This document shows positions 1-5,634 of a stretch of 6,443 bases of DNA, piece by piece. The notes below the pieces were generated by a model, which did not search any database, was not told where the DNA came from, and worked only from the letters and a program-made list of their open reading frames with translations. Location of the stretch: NCBI GenBank assembly GCA_023434205.1, contig JAEYTB010000120.1, forward strand, positions 1 through 6,443, read 5' to 3'. Both the position numbers and the translations under genes were made by a program. Positions within the stretch are counted from its first letter, which is position 1; each line of letters opens with the position of its first letter. This DNA comes from Planctomycetota bacterium (lineage in GTDB: Bacteria > Planctomycetota > Phycisphaerae > Phycisphaerales > UBA1924).

Positions 1-1142
1 TCATCGCTCGGCGGCGCTCCCGCCGCAGAACCTGGGATCTGTTCCAGCGGCATGCCGCACGCCGGGCACGGCCCGCCCTCATCCCGCAGGATCTGCGGGT
101 GCATCGGGCAGGAATACCGGCCCTCCACCCCCGTGGGCGCTGCCCGGCCGTCGGCCGAGAGCGAAGCGAAGATCGTCGTCGACACGAACATGCCCGGCTT
201 GAGGACGTGGTCCGGGTTCTCGATGTGCACGGGCACCCGCACCGTGCGGGTCGTCTCGTTGACGATGGGCTGAACGAACGTGACCAGCCCTTCAAACTCC
301 CGCCCCGGGAGTGCCTCGGCGGTGATGCGCACCCGCTGCCCGTACCGAATCCACGGCAGCTCCAGTTCGTAGATCTCCAGGTACACCCACACGCTGTCGA
401 GGTTGGCGATCCGGTACAGCGGGTCGCCAGCCTCGAACGCGGCGTGCTCGACGATCGACTTCTCGATGACGGTGCCGCTGATTGGCGAGAAGAGTGTCAC
501 GCGGTCGGTCACGCGCTTGTTGTCGACCAGATCGGCAATCTGAGAATCGGTCAGGCCAAGGAGCCGCAGCTTGGTCTTCGCCGTCTCCACCAGCGGCCCG
601 TTGGCTCCGCCCTGGAGTGCGATCAGCAGCTCCTGCTGGGCGACGAGCAGCTCGGGGCTGTAGACCTCCGCGAGGTGGTCGCCGGCGTTGATCTCGATGC
701 CGGTGAAGTTCACGAACAGCCGCTCGGCGTAGCCGTCCACGCGCGGGGTGATGGTCGCCAAGGCCGACTCGTTGTATTCGATCTTGCCGACCGCGCGGAC
801 CTCGCGCGAGAGCGGTCGGCGTTCAATGGCCACCGTCTCAACGCTCGCCATCGCCAGCGCGTGGTCTGAGAGTGTGAGCATGGGCGGACCGTCGCCCGAC
901 CCTTGTGCGGAGTCCGCTGGGATCAGGGGCATCTCGCAGATGGGGCAGTCGCCCGGCCTGTCGAGCCGGACCTGGGGGTGCATGGAGCACGTCCAGATCT
1001 GCTTGACAGCGGGTGGCGCTGCCGCGGCGGATGCGCCCGTGGGCGCCGGCGAAGGGGCGACGGATCGACCGGCGAGGAACCCGAGGGCGGCTGCGATCGC
1101 CAAGCAGACAATGAAGACGGGAAAGAGCAAGCGGCGTTTCAT
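1..1142 (-). CDS. CusB/HlyD-type RND efflux periplasmic adaptor with two heavy-metal-binding domains (3' end outside window)
   Basis: This is the periplasmic adaptor (membrane fusion protein) of a tripartite metal-efflux pump, linking the inner-membrane RND pump to the outer-membrane factor encoded just upstream. I translated 380 codons without a stop, and the frame runs off the left edge. Residues 2-25 are KRR followed by a hydrophobic segment, acting as a signal anchor. Residues 50-75 form a heavy-metal-binding domain, with TCSMHP (51-56) and CPIC (66-69). The adaptor core follows: a lipoyl/barrel-sandwich half around RVDGYAERLFV (134-144), a short alpha-helical hairpin near 163-215, the second half at FSPISGTV (218-225), and a beta-barrel ending in KPGMFV (315-320). 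A second metal-binding domain lies at 343-366, with YSCPMHPQ and CPACGMPL. The ATG start overlaps the upstream gene's TGA as ATGA, and GGGAG lies 8 nt before it, so translation is probably coupled. Family features suggest copper or silver, but zinc or other divalent metals are possible. Confidence 0.93.
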   Translation of the reverse strand, partial: MKRRLLFPVFIVCLAIAAALGFLAGRSVAPSPAPTGASAAAAPPAVKQIWTCSMHPQVRLDRPGDCPICEMPLIPADSAQGSGDGPPMLTLSDHALAMASVETVAIERRPLSREVRAVGKIEYNESALATITPRVDGYAERLFVNFTGIEINAGDHLAEVYSPELLVAQQELLIALQGGANGPLVETAKTKLRLLGLTDSQIADLVDNKRVTDRVTLFSPISGTVIEKSIVEHAAFEAGDPLYRIANLDSVWVYLEIYELELPWIRYGQRVRITAEALPGREFEGLVTFVQPIVNETTRTVRVPVHIENPDHVLKPGMFVSTTIFASLSADGRAAPTGVEGRYSCPMHPQILRDEGGPCPACGMPLEQIPGSAAGAPPSD

Positions 1143-2542
1143 GGGAGAGTCTCCCGAGGGGTGGATTGGTTCAGGAGCGGGGTCGAACTGGTCGGCGCGA
1201 GCACCGGAGCGCCCTCCGGGGACACCCCTTCGATGCTCAGGGACAGCGCGGTAAGCGCGAGTTCTCGCTGTGTCCGAGCCTCGACAAGGGCGAGTTCGAA
1301 GCCCAGGAGCTTCCGCTGGGCATCGATGAGGTCCAGGAACGAGGACCGCCCGGTCGTGTACCCTGAGCGAGCCACCTCCAGCGACTGCCTTGCGCGAGGG
1401 ATGAGCCTGTCAACGAGGAGGTCGGTGTTGCGCGAGCTCTCCCGGTACATGTAGAGCATGGACGCGAGCTCGGCCGCCAGCGAAACCTGCTCGGCGGTGA
1501 GACGGGCCTCGGCGCTTCGTTTGTCGGCCTGGGCGGCGGCGATCTCCGCGGCGATCTTGTCGCGCCAGATCGGCAGCGTCACGCCCGCCGACGGACGCCA
1601 CATCACGGGGCTCGCCTTGAGATCGGCTTCGATCCCAACTGAGAAGTCTGGAACGCCGCTGGTGCGGGCGAGGTCGAGCATCGCCTCGGCGCGGCGGACG
1701 TCCGCCGCCATCCCGCGCAGCGAAGGGTTCCGTTCGAGGGCGGCGGCGAAGACCGCATCGGCGGACTGCGGAGCCGGTGAGGGCTCGAACGCGCTCGGGA
1801 CCGCGGGATCGGGCGCGCCAGCGCCCAGGCCGAGCGCCGCCTTGAGTTCCGCCAGCAGCACGCCGCGCGAGTCATCGAGATTGTCGATCTGGGTCGCGAG
1901 CTGCTCGCGGTCGATCTGGGCACGGAGCACGTCCTGGAGCGTGACGCGGCCGGCTGCGTTCTGCGCCTGGGCGATCTGCTCGAGGTCGGCCAGCAGCGAG
2001 AGCGTCTCTCGCTGAACGCGGATGGTCTCTTCGAGGAAGTGCATCCGGTAGTAGGCGGACTTCACCGCCAGCGCCGTCCGCAGCACCTCGGCCTCGAAGG
2101 CGAAGTAGCCGACAATGGCCTCTCCCGCGGCAACATCGCCCGCGGCGCGCAGCTTGCCGGGCCCGGGCAGGTCCATCATCAAGCCCGGCATAAGCGCCTC
2201 GAGCATGTCCGTGATGTCGGCCTCGAACGTCAGGCGGGGGTCGGGTAGCGATCTTGACGTGGTGATCCGCTCCACGCCGGCCGCCCACTGGTAATAGGCC
2301 GCCTCGACGCGCGGGCTGTTGAGCATGGCGAACCGGAGAAGATCGGCCAGCGTGCTCGCCGAGGTCAGTTCCGGCAGGGCTGGCCTCGCGTCGCCCGGTC
2401 GGAACACCCGCTCGACCGAGGCGAGGTCCGCGCGGCGCTCTCGTTCAGCGGTGGTCGGTGTTCCCGCGCAGGCAGAAAGCAGGCCGGCGCAGGCGGCGGT
2501 GAGCATGGTTCTGGCGATCGGACGAAAAGCGATTTGGGTCAT
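1139..2542 (-). CDS. TolC/CusC-type outer-membrane factor lipoprotein of an RND metal-efflux system
   Basis: This 467-residue protein is an outer-membrane efflux channel subunit, expected to trimerise into a beta-barrel and periplasmic tunnel through which the pump expels its substrate. A lipoprotein signal is visible: R7 and R11, a hydrophobic stretch 13-22, and the lipobox LLSAC with the acylated cysteine at 25. Two homologous outer-membrane efflux repeats follow, about 63-240 and 262-440. The duplication shows in matching helix segments, GRVTLQDVLRAQIDREQL (198-215) and GRSSFLDLIDAQRKLL (398-413). Early motifs SPRVEAAYYQW and LPDPRLTFE are typical of the family. A Pro/Ser-rich tail follows 440. 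The ATG is preceded by GGGAAGG about 9 nt upstream. The gene is followed by the adaptor with a 4-bp overlap (ATGA), and 187 bp separate it from the Cys/His-rich gene upstream. Family assignment is firm; substrate is inferred from the adaptor's metal-binding domains. Confidence 0.93.
   Translation of the reverse strand: MTQIAFRPIARTMLTAACAGLLSACAGTPTTAERERRADLASVERVFRPGDARPALPELTSASTLADLLRFAMLNSPRVEAAYYQWAAGVERITTSRSLPDPRLTFEADITDMLEALMPGLMMDLPGPGKLRAAGDVAAGEAIVGYFAFEAEVLRTALAVKSAYYRMHFLEETIRVQRETLSLLADLEQIAQAQNAAGRVTLQDVLRAQIDREQLATQIDNLDDSRGVLLAELKAALGLGAGAPDPAVPSAFEPSPAPQSADAVFAAALERNPSLRGMAADVRRAEAMLDLARTSGVPDFSVGIEADLKASPVMWRPSAGVTLPIWRDKIAAEIAAAQADKRSAEARLTAEQVSLAAELASMLYMYRESSRNTDLLVDRLIPRARQSLEVARSGYTTGRSSFLDLIDAQRKLLGFELALVEARTQRELALTALSLSIEGVSPEGAPVLAPTSSTPLLNQSTPRETLP
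1143..1155 (-). promoter_or_regulatory. Small palindrome containing the adaptor gene's ribosome binding site
   Basis: The 13 bases before the adaptor ATG read GGGAGACTCTCCC on the minus strand, a perfect inverted repeat that can fold as a 5-bp stem with an ACT loop. The left arm (GGGAG) is the only Shine-Dalgarno candidate. Folding would hide it. Ribosomes translating the end of the outer-membrane factor gene would open it, which fits translational coupling. The regulatory role is inference. Confidence 0.35.
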
Positions 2543-2683
2543 GAGCGGCCACCTTCCCAGCGGGGACAGTGCTCAACTCCGGGAGCCGACCCGCATGGCT
2601 GCGCGACGCGGCGGTCAGGGCACCAGCGGCCGAGACAGCAGACGAGCTGGAGCGAGACGGTTGATTTTGAGGAGAGGACGCCG

Positions 2684-2698
2684 GCCGCAGAATGCGGC
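2684..2698. repeat. Intergenic inverted repeat between the Cys/His-rich gene and the outer-membrane factor gene
   Basis: GCCGCA, a 3-base loop GAA, then TGCGGC: a perfect 6-bp inverted repeat in the 187-bp spacer (2543-2729). No T-tract follows on either strand, so it is not a standard terminator. It could be an mRNA-processing or stability hairpin, or a protein site. The same six-base arms occur in the palindrome at 3229-3245. Apart from this hairpin and the ribosome binding site of the outer-membrane factor gene, I see nothing in the spacer. Confidence 0.4.
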
Positions 2699-2729
2699 AG
2701 TCAGCGTTTACGTGGGGAGGGCCGAGCCG

Positions 2730-3200
2730 CTACACCACGAGCGCGCAATGCAGGCGCAGCAGCGAGGTCTGCGGCCGAAGTGGAACGTGCCCATGCCGAG
2801 CAGTGCGGACCGCGAGCGCGGCGCCCGTGAGATCAGGCGCGACTATCGGGAGGACAGCTACCAGAACCGGCGGCGAGAGGTCCGCACCCGGCTTTTCGAT
2901 CCCGGACGTGCCGGTATAGTGCTTGCCGCAGGTGCAGGGACCGTCAGGCTCTTCGGTGGGTCCACCAGGGGAACCCGGAGAGGTGTCAGTTCCATCCTCA
3001 CCCGGACCTTTCGCTTGGGCGTGGCGGTGACAGGCCGGGAGTGCATCGTTTGGCGCGGCCGCCGACTCAACCAGGGACCGGCCTCCATGACAACCCGACT
3101 GACCGCCCAGCCACGACCTGAAACTGCAGCAGCAAAGCGGAATCGTTACCGCCAAGAGGAGGCTAACGAAGACCCGGAATGGGCTGCCACGGTCGAGCAT
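2730..3200 (-). CDS. Small secreted or membrane-anchored Cys/His-rich protein heading the metal-efflux operon (unknown function)
   Basis: I do not recognise a named family. The likely product is 156 residues from the only ATG in the frame; the frame is open upstream to a TTG at 3413, but that part looks non-coding. The N-terminus (MLDRGSPFR, then hydrophobic VFVSLLLAVTIPL at 10-22) looks like a signal peptide or anchor and ends in three consecutive cysteines (23-25), not a canonical lipobox. Beyond it are clustered potential metal ligands: CH (37-38), CHRH (57-60) and CTCGKH (89-94), separated by a Gly/Pro/acid-rich linker (64-88). A second hydrophobic stretch lies at about 109-132, and the C-terminus LLRLHCALVV carries another His-Cys pair. 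Its place immediately before the outer-membrane factor and adaptor genes on the same strand suggests a periplasmic metal-binding accessory or sensor. No Shine-Dalgarno sequence is visible; a TATACT box sits so close that the mRNA may be nearly leaderless. Confidence 0.7.
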   Translation of the reverse strand: MLDRGSPFRVFVSLLLAVTIPLCCCSFRSWLGGQSGCHGGRSLVESAAAPNDALPACHRHAQAKGPGEDGTDTSPGSPGGPTEEPDGPCTCGKHYTGTSGIEKPGADLSPPVLVAVLPIVAPDLTGAALAVRTARHGHVPLRPQTSLLRLHCALVV

Positions 3201-3211
3201 GAGTCGGCAGC

Positions 3212-3217
3212 AGTATA
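3212..3217 (-). promoter_or_regulatory. Candidate -10 box of the metal-efflux operon
   Basis: On the minus strand TATACT (within GTATATACTG) matches the sigma-70 -10 consensus at five of six positions and stands out in GC-rich surroundings. It lies 11 bases before the ATG of the Cys/His-rich gene, which would give a leader of only a few bases. There is no good -35 hexamer 16-20 bp upstream; that position is occupied by the 3229-3245 palindrome, so activator dependence is plausible. This is inference from sequence only. Confidence 0.4.
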
Positions 3218-3228
3218 TACGCCAGGTG

Positions 3229-3245
3229 GCCGCACATTGTGCGGC
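3229..3245. promoter_or_regulatory. Perfect 17-bp palindrome, candidate operator of the metal-efflux operon
   Basis: GCCGCACATTGTGCGGC has 8-bp arms around a single central base, with no mismatch. It occupies the -35 region relative to the TATACT box at 3217-3212, the usual place for a dimeric regulator (repressor or MerR-like activator) to act. The arms contain CACA/TGTG, but I cannot match the site to a specific metal regulator's consensus. No regulator gene is in the window. Confidence 0.45.
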
Positions 3246-3414
3246 GGCTTCGGCGGCCCCAGACGCGGTTCTCCCCCCGCCCGCGTAGGGGATGTGGCAC
3301 CCTTCGTCCCGCCCCGTCCGACTGTCGCATGTAAACCGACGACTTCGCCGCAAAACTTGGTTGACCTTCAGAGAACGGGTTCGATACGGTTGTGGATACG
3401 GAGCTTCGAGCAAA

Positions 3415-3441
3415 GCCCCGCCGTCACCGCGGGGTGTTTTT
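3415..3441. terminator. GC-rich hairpin overlapping the end of the ankyrin gene, possible terminator
   Basis: CCCCGC (3416-3421) pairs with GCGGGG (3429-3434) over a 7-base loop. On the plus strand the hairpin is followed by TGTTTTTG, a reasonable U-tract, but there is no plus-strand gene upstream to terminate. For the ankyrin transcript (minus strand), the stop codon lies inside the hairpin and only CTTTG follows, so termination would be weak. The rest of 3201-3423 holds only the candidate promoter and palindrome of the efflux operon. Confidence 0.4.
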
Positions 3442-5190
3442 GTTCGGGGGTGGCCCGCTCGCCGCCGCTTGGGTGCGGAGGTGCTCGTGCCGGGCCCAGC
3501 CTTCGTGGCAGATGAGCGAGATCAGGGCGTCGAGATCGTCACGGCGGATCTCCGTGGCGAAGGGGAGGTCGGACCCCAGGGGCAGGCCGCGCCCCCAGGA
3601 GTTGACGTAGCGGCTCACGAACGGCGCGGCGGTCTTCACAAACTCGTCGCGGCTCGTCGGCAGGGTGTGACCCTCGAGCCGCAGGCCCTGGAGCCCGGTG
3701 AAGAACCGGTCGTAGTGCTGCTCCCAGTCCGGGGCCGCGGCGCAGATCCTTGAGACCAGCAGTTGAACGACGGTGTACCCGTCCGGGTCTTTCGCGAGGG
3801 GATCGGCGCCGGCTTTGAGGAGCGACTCCACCTTCTCACCGGAGTTGTTCGTCATCCCCACCGCGGCCTCGAAGAGCAGCGGACGTTCCTGCACCGAGCA
3901 GCCGTCGTCGTCGCAGCGGTGCATGGGCCCGACCGCGCTGGGGTTGGCGCCCAGCTCGCACAGGACACGCACCTCGGTGCTCGAGCCCCGGGAGATGGCG
4001 TGGGCGAGGGGCGTCTGGCCCGCCGTCGTGCGGTGCTCGATGTCCACACCCAGCTGCTTCAGGTACGTGAAGGTCTCACGGATGCTCTGCTCCGTGTTGG
4101 CCTCCGCACCGTTGACGTCGATCGCGGCGTGGAAGGCGTTGTAGCCGTACCCGGACACGGCCTTGGGGTCCGCCCCCGCGGCGATCAGCGCTCGGAGCGT
4201 CTCCATGCTCCGTCCCGATCCCACCGCGGACATGAACACCGTGTACCCGTTGTCGTGGGTAGCGTTGACGTTCGCGCCCGCGGCGATGAGGGCCTTGACG
4301 CGAGGGAACGCCTCGACGCCGTCGCCTACGGCATCGTCCAGCGGCGACCAGCCGTACTCGTCGGCGTCCTCGATGGGCACGCCCGCCTGTTGGAGCAGTT
4401 GCACGGCCTCGTGCGTGGCCGCGGTGTACATCGCCGTGCGGTCGCTGGAGTCGCGGCGCAGCGGGTCGGCGCCCCGTTCCAAGAGCAGCTTGACGCACGC
4501 GGCGGAGGGGGCTGCCGCGGCACGGTGCAGCGGGACTTCGAACGGCGACGGTGCGTTGGAGTTGCGCTCAAGCCGCTCGTCGTCATACTGCTTCATCCGC
4601 GCCTCGGAGGCCTCGATGAACTCCTTGGGCAGCCCCTCAAAAAAGTCGGGCTGGGCGCTGCGGTACTTCTCGAGCTCCTGGCGCATCTCCAGGTGCTCGC
4701 GCCGGGCCTCGGCGGGTTCGAAGTGGCCGTTGGGATTCCCGCCGCGGTCGAGCAGGATGGCGAGGCGCTCGGCGTCACCGGTGGCGGCGACGTCGCACAC
4801 CAGGCGGTTGAGGCGCTTCGGGGATCGGGGCAGCGGGCTGCCGGCCTGGAGCAGGAGTCGGAGGCGTTCGGCATCGCCGCCGGCGTGGACCTCGCAGGCG
4901 AACGCCGCCGCGGAGCCGGCGTTGGTGACAACAGCCGGGTCAGCGCCGAGCTCGAGCAGCAGCCGGACGGTCTCGGCGGTCGCCCCGTCGGCGGACCCCG
5001 CGGCGAGCATCAGCGGCGTCACGAGCCAGGGGTGGCCCGGAGTCCCCAGGTCGGCGGCGAGGTTGACCTCGGCCGCCTCGCCGATCAGACGGCGGATCGC
5101 CGCGGCGTCGCCCAGGCGGGCGGCAGTGTGCAGGGGGGTCTCGCCGGCCCTGGGGGCCCTGGGATCGGGGTTTTCGGGCGAAGGCTCCAC
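3424..5190 (-). CDS. Ankyrin-repeat protein (large, cytoplasmic, function unknown)
   Basis: This is a 588-residue protein made largely of ankyrin repeats, the helix-turn-helix modules that mediate protein-protein contacts. Clear repeats begin near residues 17 (TPLHTAARLGD), 58 (TPLMLAAGS...LLLELGADP), 92, 127, 219 (VPLHRAAAAP...LLLERGADP), 250, 280, 314, 348, 391 and 437. A charged non-repeat helical segment at about 157-217, rich in Glu/Arg/Lys, splits the array into a 4-repeat N-terminal and a roughly 7-repeat C-terminal block. An acidic Cys-containing insert (CDDDGC, 426-431) interrupts a later repeat. After about 485 a non-ankyrin C-terminal region follows, with no domain I recognise. There is no signal peptide or membrane segment, so it is probably cytoplasmic. 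The start is GTG with no clear Shine-Dalgarno sequence, so the N-terminus is uncertain by some residues, although repeat 1 begins soon after it. It is divergent from rpmE and not obviously in an operon. Confidence 0.88.
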   Translation of the reverse strand: MEPSPENPDPRAPRAGETPLHTAARLGDAAAIRRLIGEAAEVNLAADLGTPGHPWLVTPLMLAAGSADGATAETVRLLLELGADPAVVTNAGSAAAFACEVHAGGDAERLRLLLQAGSPLPRSPKRLNRLVCDVAATGDAERLAILLDRGGNPNGHFEPAEARREHLEMRQELEKYRSAQPDFFEGLPKEFIEASEARMKQYDDERLERNSNAPSPFEVPLHRAAAAPSAACVKLLLERGADPLRRDSSDRTAMYTAATHEAVQLLQQAGVPIEDADEYGWSPLDDAVGDGVEAFPRVKALIAAGANVNATHDNGYTVFMSAVGSGRSMETLRALIAAGADPKAVSGYGYNAFHAAIDVNGAEANTEQSIRETFTYLKQLGVDIEHRTTAGQTPLAHAISRGSSTEVRVLCELGANPSAVGPMHRCDDDGCSVQERPLLFEAAVGMTNNSGEKVESLLKAGADPLAKDPDGYTVVQLLVSRICAAAPDWEQHYDRFFTGLQGLRLEGHTLPTSRDEFVKTAAPFVSRYVNSWGRGLPLGSDLPFATEIRRDDLDALISLICHEGWARHEHLRTQAAASGPPPNKNTPR

Positions 5191-5216
5191 GAGGATGATG
5201 GTACGGGGGCGGGCGT

Positions 5217-5245
5217 TTGAGACCGGCGGGGGGGGTGCCTAAGCT
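5217..5245 (+). promoter_or_regulatory. Candidate sigma-70 promoter of rpmE
   Basis: TTGAGA (5217-5222, five of six -35 consensus bases) is separated by exactly 17 bp from TAAGCT (5240-5245, a weak -10 with three of six matches). The spacer contains eight consecutive Gs (5228-5235). Position and spacing suit the rpmE start at 5270. No promoter is obvious for the divergent ankyrin gene within the same 79-bp gap. Confidence 0.42.
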
Positions 5246-5257
5246 TCCCGCCCGAGC

Positions 5258-5263
5258 GAAAGG
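5258..5263 (+). promoter_or_regulatory. Ribosome binding site of rpmE
   Basis: GAAAGG lies 6 bases before the ATG at 5270. It fixes the start of the bL31 gene, whose N-terminus MKTDIHPKY matches the family start exactly. Confidence 0.7.
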
Positions 5264-5269
5264 CCTCCC

Positions 5270-5491
5270 ATGAAGACCGACATCCACCCCAAGTACTACC
5301 CCAACTGCAAGGTCTACCACAACGGCCAGGTCGTCATGACCGTCGGCGCCACCGTGCCCGAGATGCACGTCGAGGTGTGGTCGGGCTCGCACCCGTTCTT
5401 CACGGGCAAGCAGACGTTCGTGGACGCCGCGGGCCGCGTGGAGAAGTTCCAGCGCAAGTACGCCGGCAACTACTTCGACAAGAAGAAGTAA
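5270..5491 (+). CDS. rpmE: 50S ribosomal protein bL31, zinc-ligand-free form
   Basis: This 73-residue protein is ribosomal protein bL31, which bridges the large and small subunits near the central protuberance. The family signatures are plain: MKTDIHPKY at the start and SHPFFTGKQ (40-48), followed by GRVEKFQRKY and a lysine-rich tail. Length is normal. An ungapped alignment with E. coli RpmE puts the four zinc ligands C16, C18, C37 and C40 at Y16, N18, W37 and S40 here, so this is a cysteine-ligand-free (C-minus) form with the type-A length; only C13 remains. It has its own promoter, ribosome binding site and terminator, so it looks monocistronic. No Zur-like operator is visible upstream, and no second bL31 gene is in the window, so I cannot say whether it is the housekeeping copy. 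Confidence 0.97.
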   Translation: MKTDIHPKYYPNCKVYHNGQVVMTVGATVPEMHVEVWSGSHPFFTGKQTFVDAAGRVEKFQRKYAGNYFDKKK

Positions 5492-5531
5492 GCCGTCCGG
5501 GGCCACGCCCCAACCACTTCCATGCCACGCT

Positions 5532-5567
5532 CAAGCCCTCCGCAAAGGAGGGCTTGTTCTTTTTCTT
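5532..5567 (+). terminator. Intrinsic terminator of rpmE
   Basis: CAAGCCCTCC (5532-5541) pairs perfectly with GGAGGGCTTG (5547-5556) over a GCAAA loop and is followed by TTCTTTTTCTT. This is a textbook rho-independent terminator 40 bases after the rpmE stop. Read from the minus strand it has no T-tract, so it serves rpmE and probably not the convergent mqnE. Otherwise 5492-5634 shows nothing. Confidence 0.93.
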
Positions 5568-5634
5568 ACCTGCCACCCGCCCCAGACATCGCCTTTCCGA
5601 AACCTGACGCACTGTCGCTCTTTCGCTCTGCCCC

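Noticed and set aside
1..4. Start of the next gene (ATGA overlap at the left edge, minus strand)
   Set aside because: An ATG is readable at 4-2, but the adaptor frame does not stop there and only three bases are visible; it cannot be supported.
99..869. Plus-strand open frame of 256 codons
   Set aside because: It is antisense to the adaptor, whose minus-strand translation shows two metal-binding domains and the adaptor core.
3201..3413. N-terminal extension of the Cys/His-rich protein from a TTG at 3413
   Set aside because: The extension covers the palindrome and the candidate promoter and shows no domain; the only ATG is followed at once by a signal-like hydrophobic segment.
3361..3415. 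Possible tRNA fragment, because of GGTTCGATAC resembling a T loop
   Set aside because: The flanking five bases do not pair to form a T stem, and no anticodon or acceptor stem can be drawn around it.
2319..3515. Long plus-strand open frame of 398 codons
   Set aside because: It runs antisense across the outer-membrane factor gene, the Cys/His-rich gene and intergenic sequence, has low-complexity Arg/Gly-rich composition and no recognisable domain; it is a GC-driven shadow.
3763..5220. Plus-strand open frame of 485 codons opposite the ankyrin gene
   Set aside because: The opposite strand encodes clear ankyrin repeats, and this frame gives Val/Gly/Arg-rich sequence with no family features. High third-position GC on one strand commonly opens the antisense frame.
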